A stretch of 64,000 nt of DNA from Solibaculum_A intestinale (GTDB lineage Bacteria > Bacillota > Clostridia > Oscillospirales > Acutalibacteraceae): positions 1 to 64,000 of the forward strand of contig NZ_JBBMFD010000001.1 in assembly GCF_040096205.1 (NCBI RefSeq), given 5' to 3'. The position numbers and the translations under genes were made by a program. How positions within the stretch are numbered: the first letter of the stretch is position 1; every line of letters begins with the position of its first letter. Positions 41,387-50,069 of the stretch are shown piece by piece. The notes beneath the pieces were generated by a model. The model was not told the origin of the DNA. It saw nothing but the letters and a program-made list of their open reading frames with translations, and did no database searches.

Positions 41387-43243
41387 ATGAATCCTGTGCT
41401 TCAATCAATACTTATGGAGGTTCAGAAGCCCGGAAGATACACCGGAGGGGAATTAGGCAGCGTCGTCAAGGACAAAGATGCCGTGGACGTGCGGTTCGCC
41501 TTCTGTTTTCCGGACACCTATGAGGTGGGCATGTCCCACTTGGGAATGAAAATCCTATATGGGCTTTATAACGCCCAGGAGAATATCTGGTGCGAGCGGG
41601 TGTTCGCCCCGTGGACGGACATGGAGGCGAAGATGCGGGAAAACGGGGTCCTGCTCTATGGCCTGGAAAGCGGCGACCCCATCCGGGAATTTGACTTTAT
41701 TGGGTTTACCCTGCAGTACGAGCTGAGCTTTACCAACGTGCTCAACATGCTCGACCTGGCGGGCCTGCCGGTGCTGGCGGCCGATCGGGAGGGGCTTTCG
41801 CCCATCGTCGTCGCGGGGGGGCCCTGCGCCTGCAATCCGGAGCCCTTGGCCGAGTTTGTAGACCTGTTCATCCTAGGCGAAGGGGAAGAGGTCAACTTAG
41901 AGCTTTCTGAGCTTTACCGGGACTATAAGAAAAAGGGCGGCTCCAAAAGAGACTTTCTCAAGGCGGCGGCCCGGATTCCCGGGGTGTACGTGCCTTCCCT
42001 TTACGAGGTCTGTTATCAGTCCGACGGGACCATCGAAGCGGTGACGCCGAAGGAAGGTGCGCCCGAAAGGGTAACCAAACGCATCGTTAAGGACTTGGAC
42101 AAGGCATATTATCCGGATACCTTTGTGGTGCCTTTTCTGGACATTGTCCATGACCGGGCGATGACCGAGGTGTTTCGCGGCTGCATCCGGGGCTGCCGGT
42201 TCTGTCAGGCGGGCTTTTTATACCGCCCGGTGCGGGAAAAATCCCCTGATACCGTCTGTAAGGAGAGCCGGGCGCTGTGCGAAAGCACCGGCTACGACGA
42301 AATTTCGCTTACTTCTCTTTCCACCAGCGACTATACCGGTTTGCCCGAGTTGCTCGACAACCTGCTCGATTATACCGAGCAGGAGAAGATCAGCCTTTCC
42401 CTTCCCTCCTTGCGGGTGGACAATTTTTCCCCCGCGCTCATGGAAAAGATCAGCCGGGTGCGCAAAACCGGCCTGACCTTCGCCCCCGAGGCGGGGACCC
42501 AGCGGCTGCGCGACGCCATCAATAAGAACGTGTCGGAGGAGGAGATCCTGCGCACCTGCAACACCGCCTTTGACGGGGGGTATACGGCGGTCAAGCTTTA
42601 TTTTATGATCGGCCTGCCCACGGAAACCATGGAGGACATCGAGGGCATCGCCAAGCTCGGGCAGCAGATTGTGAACCTTTACTACCGCAACCCCAATAAG
42701 CCCAAGGGCAAATCGGTGGCGGTGAACATTTCCCTTTCTTCCTTTGTTCCAAAGCCCTTCACCCCTTTTCAGTGGGAGCCGCAGGACACTATGGAGATAC
42801 TCCGCCAAAAGCAGCAGCACCTGCGTGATTCGCTGACTACCCGCAAGGTGCAGTGCAAATGGCACGAGTCCATGACCAGCTTCTTAGAGGCGGTGTTCGC
42901 CAGGGGAGACCGAAAGCTTTGCAAGGTGATGAAGCTTGCCTGGGAGAAGGGCTGCAAGTTTGATGGCTGGGATGACCAGTTTTTGTTTGACAAGTGGATG
43001 GAGGCCTTCCGGGAATGCGGGATTGACCCCGCCTTCTATGCAAACCGCCGCCGTGCTCTCGACGAGGTGCTTCCCTGGGACCACCTGGACTTTGGGGTGG
43101 ACAAGGCGTTTCTCATCCGGGAATGGAAGAAGGCTCAGGAAAGTACCGTCACGCCTCATTGCCGCGACCATTGCGGCGGCTGCGGGGCCAACCGTCTGAT
43201 AGGAGGTGCCTGCTTTGCAAAAGCCGATTCGGGTGTGGTTTGA
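41387..43243 (+). CDS. TIGR03960-type radical SAM protein
   Basis: A 618-residue protein: an N-terminal B12-binding-like region without an evident cobalamin histidine motif, and a radical SAM domain with the cluster motif CIRGCRFC (Cys at about 265, 269 and 272). Segments FVPKPFTPFQWEPQD and a C-terminal cysteine-rich end (CRDHCGGCG) are typical of the TIGR03960 family. The reaction is not established; conserved linkage to ribosomal genes in other clostridia suggests RNA or ribosome modification. ATG 41387 is chosen because the extended upstream frame crosses a terminator. It overlaps the next gene by 29 bp. Confidence 0.9.
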   Translation: MNPVLQSILMEVQKPGRYTGGELGSVVKDKDAVDVRFAFCFPDTYEVGMSHLGMKILYGLYNAQENIWCERVFAPWTDMEAKMRENGVLLYGLESGDPIREFDFIGFTLQYELSFTNVLNMLDLAGLPVLAADREGLSPIVVAGGPCACNPEPLAEFVDLFILGEGEEVNLELSELYRDYKKKGGSKRDFLKAAARIPGVYVPSLYEVCYQSDGTIEAVTPKEGAPERVTKRIVKDLDKAYYPDTFVVPFLDIVHDRAMTEVFRGCIRGCRFCQAGFLYRPVREKSPDTVCKESRALCESTGYDEISLTSLSTSDYTGLPELLDNLLDYTEQEKISLSLPSLRVDNFSPALMEKISRVRKTGLTFAPEAGTQRLRDAINKNVSEEEILRTCNTAFDGGYTAVKLYFMIGLPTETMEDIEGIAKLGQQIVNLYYRNPNKPKGKSVAVNISLSSFVPKPFTPFQWEPQDTMEILRQKQQHLRDSLTTRKVQCKWHESMTSFLEAVFARGDRKLCKVMKLAWEKGCKFDGWDDQFLFDKWMEAFRECGIDPAFYANRRRALDEVLPWDHLDFGVDKAFLIREWKKAQESTVTPHCRDHCGGCGANRLIGGACFAKADSGVV

Positions 43244-43868
43244 GAAGACCGGCGCCGCCATCTACATTTCCCATCTGGATTTAAACCGGTGCATGGCCCG
43301 GGCGGTCCGGCGGGCGAAGCTTCCCATCTGGTACACGGAAGGATTTCATCCCCATCCCTACCTGACCTTTCCGCTCCCCCTTTCTCTGGGAGTGCACGGC
43401 CTGCGGGAAGCGATGGATCTGCGTCTGGTGGAGGAGATGCCGTTAGACGAGGTAAAGGAGCGGTTAAACTGCTGCCTGCCCCAGGGCCTATTGGTGACCG
43501 GCGTGACGGAGCCTGCAGAAAAAGCCAAGGAAATCGCCTTTGCCGATTACGAGCTGACGATGGAAGCCCCGGGCGCCGATACGGCCGCTCTGGTTCGGGA
43601 GGCCCTCGGAAAGGATGCCCTGCCGGTGGAGAAAAAGACCAAGTCGGGCGTCAAGGAAGTGGACATCCGGCCCCATCTGCAAGGACTGTCGGTGGAAACA
43701 CAGGGAGAGCGGTGCCTTGTGAAAGCAACGTTGCCTTGCGGCTCGTCTTTGAGCATTAACCCGTCCTTGCTTGCTCAGGCGGTGACGGCGGCCTGCGGGC
43801 AGCCGGTGAAGATCGTCAAGACAGTGCGCCTGCGCTTTTGTAACGCGCAGATGCAGCTCTTTGCATAG
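43215..43868 (+). CDS. TIGR03936 (DUF2344) radical-SAM-linked protein
   Basis: A 217-residue protein that regularly accompanies TIGR03960 enzymes or is fused to them. The N-terminal IRVWFEKTGAAIYISHLDL and AKLPIWYTEGFHPHPYLTFP are its signature segments. Function is unknown, probably a substrate-binding partner of the radical SAM protein. The start is TTG 43215, supported by AGGAGGT at 43201-43207 with 7 bp spacing; GTG 43206 lies inside that site. It overlaps the radical SAM gene. Confidence 0.88.
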   Translation: MQKPIRVWFEKTGAAIYISHLDLNRCMARAVRRAKLPIWYTEGFHPHPYLTFPLPLSLGVHGLREAMDLRLVEEMPLDEVKERLNCCLPQGLLVTGVTEPAEKAKEIAFADYELTMEAPGADTAALVREALGKDALPVEKKTKSGVKEVDIRPHLQGLSVETQGERCLVKATLPCGSSLSINPSLLAQAVTAACGQPVKIVKTVRLRFCNAQMQLFA

Positions 43869-43901
43869 AAACTAAAAAACCATTATAGGAGACGTGAAAA
43901 A

Positions 43902-44993
43902 ATGGATCCGATTAAGTATGTGCTCATCGGATGCGGGCGCATTGCCCCGACCCATCTCAGGGCGGCTCTGTGCTACAAGGAGGACATAAAGGTTGCCGCT
44001 GTCTGCGAGGTGGTGCCTGGCAAGGCGGAGAACCTGCTCAAGTCTCTGGGCAAGGAGGCCGAAGGCATCCGGTGCTACTCCGATTATAAGGAAATGCTCC
44101 GGGTGGAGCGCCCGGACGTGGCGGCCGTCACCACCGAAAGCGGGTATCACGCGGCTGTCGCTCTCGATTGCATTGAGGCGGGGGTTCACGTGTTCATCGA
44201 AAAGCCCATCGCCCTGTCCTTGCAGGACGCCGACCGGATCATCGAAGCGGCTGAGCGAAAAGGGGTCACTGTCTGCTGCTGCCATCAGAACCGGTTTAAC
44301 AAGGCGATTGCAAGGACCCGTCAGGCCCTGGAAGAAGGCCGGTTCGGCAAGCTTTTGTACGGCGCCATCCAAGTGCGCTGGCACCGGGGGGAGGCCTATT
44401 ACAAGGAAGGCGACTGGCGGGGTACCTGGGAGCTCGACGGAGGCGCTTTGATGAACCAGTGCATCCACGGCATTGATTTGCTGCGCTGGATGATGGGGGA
44501 CGAGGTGGATGAAGTGTTCGCTTACACCGATAATCTGGTTCACAGCTACATTCAGGCGGAGGACCTGGGGGTGGCGGTCGTCAAGTTCAAAAACGGCGCC
44601 TACGGCATCATCGAGGGGACTACGGATATCTGTGAGCAAGACTTTGAGGAAACGTTGAGCGTCTTTGGGGAAAAGGGAACGGTCAAGGCGGGCGGAATCT
44701 GTGTCAACCGCCTGGAGCAGTGGCGGTTTGCCGACAAGGACGAGGACGCGGAGAGAATCTGCGAGGAAAGCGTGGAAGATCCCGGCAACGTCTATGGCTT
44801 TGGCCACGTGTCTTTGTACGCGGACATGATCCGGGCGCTTAAGACCCATACGCAGCCCTATGTGGACGCATACGCCGGCCGGCGGGCGCTGGAAATGGTG
44901 CTGGCCGTCTATCTGTCGGCCGCCAGGCATCAGCCTGTAAAGCTGCCGCTCGGCGCTGTGGCCACCGTGGATTTTACCGGCCGGTTCGGCTGA
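43902..44993 (+). CDS. Gfo/Idh/MocA family oxidoreductase
   Basis: A 363-residue NAD(P)-dependent dehydrogenase. The N-terminal Rossmann fold begins YVLIGCGRIAPTHL, followed by FIEKPIALSLQDAD (the catalytic-lysine segment EKP, about residues 100-102). The middle strand motif GGALMNQCIHGIDLLRWMMG resembles sugar-nucleotide 3-dehydrogenases of the WlbA type. The exact sugar substrate cannot be told. It follows the DUF2344 gene by 33 bp without a terminator. A long antisense open frame over this gene is only a by-product of its codon use. Confidence 0.88.
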   Translation: MDPIKYVLIGCGRIAPTHLRAALCYKEDIKVAAVCEVVPGKAENLLKSLGKEAEGIRCYSDYKEMLRVERPDVAAVTTESGYHAAVALDCIEAGVHVFIEKPIALSLQDADRIIEAAERKGVTVCCCHQNRFNKAIARTRQALEEGRFGKLLYGAIQVRWHRGEAYYKEGDWRGTWELDGGALMNQCIHGIDLLRWMMGDEVDEVFAYTDNLVHSYIQAEDLGVAVVKFKNGAYGIIEGTTDICEQDFEETLSVFGEKGTVKAGGICVNRLEQWRFADKDEDAERICEESVEDPGNVYGFGHVSLYADMIRALKTHTQPYVDAYAGRRALEMVLAVYLSAARHQPVKLPLGAVATVDFTGRFG

Positions 44994-45075
44994 TGACGAA
45001 CCATTGGAAAGAAGAGGATAGGGAGCAAAGGGCGGTCGCCCTGCGCTCCAAATAGAAAGAAACGAGGGGAATTCC

Positions 45076-45603
45076 ATGAACAAGACCAAACGAATCACCG
45101 CGGTGGCGCTGATGCTGATGCTGCTGACCGCTGTGCTGTGCGGCTGCTCCGAAGGGGAAAAGACCATCAAAAGCAGTGACGGCAAGTACCAGATGACGGT
45201 GCCCGATTCCTGGAGTGACCGGATAGAGGAAGCGGGGAAAGAGGTCCTCCTTTCCACGGGGAACAAGTCGGACAACCGGTTTGTTATGGTTTCAGAGGTT
45301 TCCGCCGAATCCATGGGCGAGCTTTCCCTGGAAGAGTACCTGGAGACCTTCACCTCTTATTTTGCCAACCAGGTTTCCAACTTTACGCTTGGAGGCCCGG
45401 AGGCGGTAACCGTCAACGGCTACAGCGGCTATCAGACCCGGGTCAGCGGCCAGACGGGCGGGGAGGACACCACCTATTGGATCACCATCCTGGACTATGG
45501 CGAATCGGTGCCGTGCCTGGTCAGCTGGGGCTTTACCGACAACGCAGAGAAAGCCAAGGCCGACCTGGACAAGGTGGTCAACACCTTCGGTCCGGCCGCC
45601 TAA
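45076..45603 (+). CDS. Lipoprotein of unknown function
   Basis: A 175-residue secreted lipoprotein. Signal peptide with a hydrophobic core (VALMLMLLTAVL) and lipobox LCGC, with the modified cysteine at about residue 24. The mature part, about 150 residues, has a pattern like PsbP-type domains (DGKYQMTVPDSWSD near its start, and WITILDYGESVPCLVSWGF near its end), often found in Gram-positive lipoproteins. Ligand unknown. GAGGGGA precedes ATG 45076. It lies between the oxidoreductase gene and the rplS promoter. Confidence 0.8.
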   Translation: MNKTKRITAVALMLMLLTAVLCGCSEGEKTIKSSDGKYQMTVPDSWSDRIEEAGKEVLLSTGNKSDNRFVMVSEVSAESMGELSLEEYLETFTSYFANQVSNFTLGGPEAVTVNGYSGYQTRVSGQTGGEDTTYWITILDYGESVPCLVSWGFTDNAEKAKADLDKVVNTFGPAA

Positions 45604-45638
45604 GCGCGGCAAAGTCTCGATAAAATCGGAAAAAAGAC

Positions 45639-45667
45639 TTGCAGACAGGCAGGAATTGTGCTACTAT
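45639..45667 (+). promoter_or_regulatory. Promoter of rplS
   Basis: TTGCAG at 45639-45644 and TACTAT at 45662-45667, 17 bp apart. Confidence 0.8.
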
Positions 45668-45673
45668 ATTCTA

Positions 45674-45805
45674 GTATCTGGTTTACCGTCGACGTTCGTC
45701 GATTGGGGTTCATGCCCGGTAATCCCGTGACATTGAAGCGGACAGTCCTCTGCTTTTTCACAAAGAAAGGGTACGAATGTCTGAAATTTAAGGAGGATTT
45801 GATCC
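45674..45805 (+). promoter_or_regulatory. Long leader of rplS, possible L19 leader
   Basis: About 130 nt separate the predicted transcription start from rplS. It contains CGTCGACGTTCGTCG-type pairing near 45690-45705 and GGGGTTCATGCCC near 45706-45718, and no ORF. Several Firmicutes have an autoregulatory L19 leader; whether this is the same structure needs a covariance-model search. Confidence 0.45.
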
Positions 45806-46150
45806 ATGGATGCTTTGAAAGCCATCGCAGCAGAGAGCCTGAAGGAAACCCCGCCGGTCATCGCCATCGGCGACACCGTGCGCGTTCACGTGAAGATTCG
45901 TGAAGGCGAGCGGGAACGTATTCAGAACTTTGAGGGAACCGTCATCGCCAAGAAAGGCAGCGGTGTTTCCGAAACCTTTACCGTGCGCCGCGTTTCTTAC
46001 GGCGTCGGCGTGGAGCGCGTTTTCCCGCTTCACTCGCCCAACGTAGAAGGGGTGGACGTGATCCGTCACGGCCGCGTGCGCAGAAGCAAGCTCTACTACC
46101 TGCGTGACCGCGTGGGTAAGGCTGCAAAGGTCAAAGAACGTCTCGGCTAA
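45806..46150 (+). CDS. rplS: 50S ribosomal protein L19
   Basis: A 114-residue L19 located at the 30S-50S interface. Typical sequence: GDTVRVHVKIREGERERIQNFEG-like strands (about residues 20-42), then FTVRRVSYGVGVERVFPLHSP and RSKLYYLRDRVGKAAK-like C-terminus. AAGGAGG precedes ATG 45806. It ends before a terminator. The usual partners rpsP, rimM and trmD are not adjacent here; lepB, rbgA and rnhB follow, as in Bacillus. Confidence 0.98.
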   Translation: MDALKAIAAESLKETPPVIAIGDTVRVHVKIREGERERIQNFEGTVIAKKGSGVSETFTVRRVSYGVGVERVFPLHSPNVEGVDVIRHGRVRRSKLYYLRDRVGKAAKVKERLG

Positions 46151-46163
46151 TGGAGCAAAGAAT

Positions 46164-46203
46164 GGGACGGTTTGGGGGATTTCCTCCCAGCCGTCCCTTT
46201 TTC
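46164..46203 (+). terminator. Terminator of rplS
   Basis: GGGACGGTTTGGG and CCCAGCCGTCCC form the stem, followed by five T residues. Confidence 0.93.
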
Positions 46204-46365
46204 CTGTTTATTCCTTTGCGGATTTCCTATTTTGTTCACAAAATTCTCCAATTTTTTTGGTATTATGAAGAGTAACGGAGAGTGCGCTCTCCTTGCAGCG
46301 CAGGAGTACGGCGCCGGCTTGCCTTTTGGCAGAACCTGATGCGCCGTAAATGGAGGGAAACAATC

Positions 46366-46968
46366 ATGACCGATGGACTGGAACTCAATTATGACGAGGT
46401 GCTTGACGACGGTTCGATTTCGACCGTTCCGAAAAAACGCGACCGCTATGCGGACGTAAACGAATGGCTGGAAGCCATTGTATTTTCCGTCACCCTTGTC
46501 ATCGTGGTATTCAGCTTTATTTTCAAGCTGGTTTTGGTGGACGGCACCTCCATGGTCCCGACTTTGCACAACGGCGACCGGGTCATGATCCAAAGCCTGT
46601 TTTACCAGCCGTCCCAGGGGGACGTGGTGGTCATCACCAAGCCAACCATCCACCATAAGCCGCTGATCAAGCGGGTCATTGCCACCGAGGGGCAGACGGT
46701 GTTCATCGACTTTGATAAGGGAACGGTGTCGGTGGACGGGGTGGAACTGGACGAACCGTACATCAATGAGCTGATTAAAAAGAGCAAAAAGGGAACCTAC
46801 GGATTTGAGTACCCGGTTGAGGTACCTGAGGACTGCGTCTTTGTTTTGGGCGACAACCGCAACAACTCTTCCGACAGCCGGGACATCGGCTTTGTAGAGA
46901 ACAAGTATCTGCTTGGAAAGGCCATCTTCCGCTTTTATCCCTTTGACGCCATCGGCCCCATCGGATAA
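46366..46968 (+). CDS. lepB: Signal peptidase I
   Basis: A 200-residue type I signal peptidase that removes signal peptides from exported proteins. One N-terminal membrane helix (about residues 34-54), catalytic serine in DGTSMVPTL (about residue 62), catalytic lysine in LIKRVIATEG (about residue 102), and the C-terminal boxes VFVLGDNRNNSSDSR. ATG 46366 is placed by GGAGGG; a longer frame upstream is not supported. It precedes rbgA by 65 bp. Confidence 0.96.
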   Translation: MTDGLELNYDEVLDDGSISTVPKKRDRYADVNEWLEAIVFSVTLVIVVFSFIFKLVLVDGTSMVPTLHNGDRVMIQSLFYQPSQGDVVVITKPTIHHKPLIKRVIATEGQTVFIDFDKGTVSVDGVELDEPYINELIKKSKKGTYGFEYPVEVPEDCVFVLGDNRNNSSDSRDIGFVENKYLLGKAIFRFYPFDAIGPIG

Positions 46969-47033
46969 CCTCCCCCAAATGGGGCATCATTTACCCGGTA
47001 CAGGCAAACAACGCAGAGAAAAGGAAGGGAAAG

Positions 47034-47903
47034 ATGGAAGAGATCACATCGGTTCAGTGGTTTCCTGGCCACATGGCCAAAACCAGGCGAAAAATCAAGG
47101 AAGCCCTGCCGCTTGTGGATTTGGTGGCAGAGCTTCTTGACGCGCGCGTACCCATGGCCAGCCGCAATCCGGAGCTTCGCTCCATTGTGGGGCAGAAGCC
47201 ACGCATTGTGCTGCTCAACAAGAGCGACACGGCGGACGAGGCGGTGACCCGCCAATGGATCGCGGCCTTCGCAAAGGAAGGGGTTCCCGCCATTGCGGTG
47301 GACTGCAAGAGCGGCAAGGGGCTGAATGGCGTGCTTCCTTTGGCCCGGCAGGTGCTCAAAGACAAGATTGCCGCCTGGGAACGAAAAGGCATGGGTTCGC
47401 GGCCCATCCGGATTATGGTAGTGGGTATTCCCAACGTGGGAAAGTCCTCCTTCATCAACCGTCTGGCCAAGGGCGGCAAGGCCAAGGTGGCAGACCGCCC
47501 GGGCGTGACGCGGGGAAACCAGTGGTTTTCCATCGGCAAAGGTGGCGAGCTGCTGGATACCCCGGGCGTGCTGTGGCCGAAGTTTGACGACCCGGCGGTG
47601 GGAGAACGGCTGGCCTTTACGGGCGCGGTCAAGGACGACGTGGTGGACACCGAAGGCCTTGCCTGCCGGCTGCTTCTTTGGCTGCGGGATCAGTACCCTG
47701 GCCGGCTGGCCGAGCGGTATTCGCTTACCGGCTTTGAAGACATGGCGGGGCACGAGCTGTTGTACGCGGTGGCAAAGAAGCGAGGCATGCTCATTTCCGG
47801 CGGCGAGCTGGATACCGAGCGGGCCGCGGCCACGGTGCTCGACGAGTTTCGCGGCGGAAAGCTGGGGCGCATCAGCTTAGAGCGCCCGGAGGGCAGTCTA
47901 TGA
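47034..47903 (+). CDS. rbgA: Ribosome biogenesis GTPase RbgA (YlqF)
   Basis: A 289-residue circularly permuted GTPase for late 50S assembly. Motif order G4 (LLNKSD, about residues 60-65), G1 (GIPNVGKSS, about 131-139), G3 (DTPG, about 180) shows the permutation. The start QWFPGHMAKTRR is characteristic, and the C-terminal domain binds 23S rRNA. Its stop overlaps the rnhB start (ATGA), the same order as in B. subtilis. Confidence 0.96.
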   Translation: MEEITSVQWFPGHMAKTRRKIKEALPLVDLVAELLDARVPMASRNPELRSIVGQKPRIVLLNKSDTADEAVTRQWIAAFAKEGVPAIAVDCKSGKGLNGVLPLARQVLKDKIAAWERKGMGSRPIRIMVVGIPNVGKSSFINRLAKGGKAKVADRPGVTRGNQWFSIGKGGELLDTPGVLWPKFDDPAVGERLAFTGAVKDDVVDTEGLACRLLLWLRDQYPGRLAERYSLTGFEDMAGHELLYAVAKKRGMLISGGELDTERAAATVLDEFRGGKLGRISLERPEGSL

Positions 47904-48538
47904 AAAAAGCAACTGAGCCCATAGACTGGCTCATATATGAAAGAAGTCTGCGTGAGGAAGGCTACCGCCTCATCGGCGGGGTGGACGAGGCCGGCCGGGG
48001 TCCGCTGGCGGGCCCAGTGTTCGCGGCCTGCGTGGTTTTTGAGGAAGGCGTCGTGATCGAGGGGGTCAACGATTCCAAAAAGCTCTCCGAGAAAAAAAGA
48101 GAGCAGCTGTTCGACGTGATCTGTGAAAAGGCGAAGGCCTTTGGCATCGGGTCGGCCAGCGTCCAGGAGATCGACGAGCTCAATATTCTAAACGCCACCT
48201 TCCTTGCCATGAAACGGGCGGTAGAGCAGCTCCCGGAAAAGCCGGACGTGCTGCTGGTGGACGGAAACCAGGCCCCGAAAGGGATGAATCTGCCGGTACG
48301 CACCCTGGAAAAGGGGGACACCCTCTCCTTGTCGATTGCCGCGGCCTCCATTCTAGCAAAGGTCAGCCGGGACCGGCTGATGAAGGCGCTCTCGAAGGAT
48401 TATCCTCTATACCGGTTCGAAAAGCACAAGGGTTATGGCACCGCGCTTCACCGGGAGCGGATTCTTGCCTACGGCCCGAGTGATATGCACCGCAAAACCT
48501 TCCTAACGAAAATCCTGGCCAAAGGTACGGTACGATGA
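47900..48538 (+). CDS. rnhB: Ribonuclease HII
   Basis: A 212-residue RNase HII that cuts RNA in RNA-DNA hybrids and removes misincorporated ribonucleotides. The catalytic acids are in GGVDEAGRGPLAGPV (about residues 27-41, D and E), and in LLVDGN (about residue 119). ATG 47900 overlaps the rbgA stop by 4 bp and its own stop overlaps the next gene by 4 bp, so three genes are coupled in translation. Confidence 0.96.
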   Translation: MKKATEPIDWLIYERSLREEGYRLIGGVDEAGRGPLAGPVFAACVVFEEGVVIEGVNDSKKLSEKKREQLFDVICEKAKAFGIGSASVQEIDELNILNATFLAMKRAVEQLPEKPDVLLVDGNQAPKGMNLPVRTLEKGDTLSLSIAAASILAKVSRDRLMKALSKDYPLYRFEKHKGYGTALHRERILAYGPSDMHRKTFLTKILAKGTVR

Positions 48539-48912
48539 CCGCTTTGGAAACCGGGCGGTTGGGGGAAGATTACGCGGCCGGCTGGCTTCAGGGAAGAGGC
48601 TACTGCCTGCGGGGACGCAATTATCATAGCCGGTACGGGGAAATTGACCTGATTGCCCAAAAGGACCAGGTTTTGGCTTTTGTAGAGGTCAAGACCCGCA
48701 ATAAGGACGCCATCGCCGCCCCCTGCGAGTGGGTTACGCCCGCCAAGCGGCGTCGTCTTATCAAAACCGCTCTGCTGTATCTCCAGGAAAATCCCAGTCG
48801 TCTCCAGCCGCGGTTCGATGTGGTGGAAATTATCACGGAAAACAGGAATGAATTCGCCGTTTTCTCCATACATCATATAGAGAACGCTTTTTGGCTGGAG
48901 GGGGCGGTATAA
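48535..48912 (+). CDS. YraN/UPF0102 family endonuclease-like protein
   Basis: A 125-residue protein of the restriction-endonuclease-like fold. Conserved pattern: GRLGEDYAAGWLQGRGY (about residues 6-22), then YGEIDLIAQKDQVLAFVEVKTR (about residues 34-55), where D and EVK form the putative metal site. Role uncertain, with links to DNA repair or transformation in other bacteria. It is coupled to rnhB by a 4-bp overlap, a common clostridial order. Confidence 0.88.
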   Translation: MTALETGRLGEDYAAGWLQGRGYCLRGRNYHSRYGEIDLIAQKDQVLAFVEVKTRNKDAIAAPCEWVTPAKRRRLIKTALLYLQENPSRLQPRFDVVEIITENRNEFAVFSIHHIENAFWLEGAV

Positions 48913-49043
48913 ATCGGCGCAAGGGCATTCGATTGGCAGTACCGTATTTGGTTTTGCCGGCCGAATGCCTTTGTCGGTTTCCCAGGATTCGGCCGGCGCG
49001 TTCCATCAAACGCCGGGTTTCATGGCAAAGGAGACGAGAATCT

Positions 49044-49976
49044 ATGAAGCTATTTGACCTTCATTGCGATACCCTCTATGAATGCGAAAAACAGGGAAAG
49101 GACCTGCTGGAAAACGATCTGCAACTGTCTTTAAACAAGGGCGGGGAATTGGAATGCTGGCGGCAGTTCCTCGCCGTGTGGATGCCGGACGAGCTGCGGG
49201 GCAGGGCGGCGGTGGAGCATTTTCGACGGTGCCGGACCTATCTGGACGAGCAGCTTGCAAAACACGCGGACAAAATCGCCCTGTGCCGCACGGCGAAGGA
49301 CGTGTATGAGGCGGAAAAACAGGGCAAATGTGCGGCCATCCTGTCGGTGGAAGGGAGTGCGGCGGCCGGCGGCCGGGTGGACGGCATCGACGCCCTTTAT
49401 AAAACCGGGGTGCGGATGATGACCCTGACCTGGAACGGCAAAACCGAGTTTGCCGACGGGGTGCAGGTCCCCTACGCGGGAGGCCTGACGGCGCTGGGCC
49501 GCCGGGCGGTGCGCCGTTGCGAAAGCTTAGGGATGGTGGTGGACGTTTCCCATATCGCCGAGCACGGGTTCTGGGACGTGGAGGAAGTCAGCCATAAACC
49601 CTATGTGGCCTCCCATTCCAATTCCAAGGCGGTTTTCGACCATCCCCGCAACCTGACCGACCGCCAGTTTCTGGCCATTGCCGGCCGGGGCGGCCTGGTG
49701 GGCATCAACCTGTATCCCTTATTTCTCAATGGGGAAAAGGACGCAAGCCTGGATATCATCGTGCGCCACATCGACCATTTTCTTTCCTTAGGCGGGGAAG
49801 AGGTCGTGTGTATCGGCACCGATTTCGATGGGGCCGAAACGCCGTCCTGTCTCAAAGACATCAGCGCCCTGCCCCGGCTTTACGAACGGCTGTTGTTCCA
49901 CCGGTATCCGGAGACGCTGGTAAACCGGATTTTTTATCAGAACGCCGCACATTTTTTCGACAGGGCTTTGACATAA
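49044..49976 (+). CDS. Membrane dipeptidase (M19 family)
   Basis: A 310-residue zinc dipeptidase of the renal-dipeptidase family. Metal-binding DLHCDTLYE near the N-terminus, the bridging glutamate in LSVEGSAAAGG (about residue 108), VDVSHIAEHGFWDV (about residue 170), SHSNSKAVFDHPRNL and IGTDFDGAE (about residue 260). Without a signal peptide it should be cytoplasmic and cleave dipeptides. The start ATG 49044 follows AAAGGAG at 49028-49034; an extension to 48891 would overlap the YraN gene. The thrC promoter overlaps its last codons. Confidence 0.92.
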   Translation: MKLFDLHCDTLYECEKQGKDLLENDLQLSLNKGGELECWRQFLAVWMPDELRGRAAVEHFRRCRTYLDEQLAKHADKIALCRTAKDVYEAEKQGKCAAILSVEGSAAAGGRVDGIDALYKTGVRMMTLTWNGKTEFADGVQVPYAGGLTALGRRAVRRCESLGMVVDVSHIAEHGFWDVEEVSHKPYVASHSNSKAVFDHPRNLTDRQFLAIAGRGGLVGINLYPLFLNGEKDASLDIIVRHIDHFLSLGGEEVVCIGTDFDGAETPSCLKDISALPRLYERLLFHRYPETLVNRIFYQNAAHFFDRALT

Positions 49977-49996
49977 CGGCGGATGTGTACTAGAAT
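49968..49996 (+). promoter_or_regulatory. Promoter of thrC
   Basis: Consensus TTGACA at 49968-49973 and TAGAAT at 49991-49996, 17 bp apart. The -35 lies within the end of the dipeptidase gene. Confidence 0.85.
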
Positions 49997-50069
49997 AATG
50001 GCATTGGTTTTGCCGGGAGGATGTGACGGCCCGGCGCCGCAATCGGATGATTTGGAGTGATTTTCATTG

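Noticed and set aside
43872..45353. A 493-codon open frame on the minus strand over the Gfo/Idh/MocA and lipoprotein genes
   Set aside because: It is antisense to two well-supported genes, crosses the lipoprotein signal peptide, has no ribosome-binding site and shows no protein pattern. Long antisense frames are expected at this GC content.
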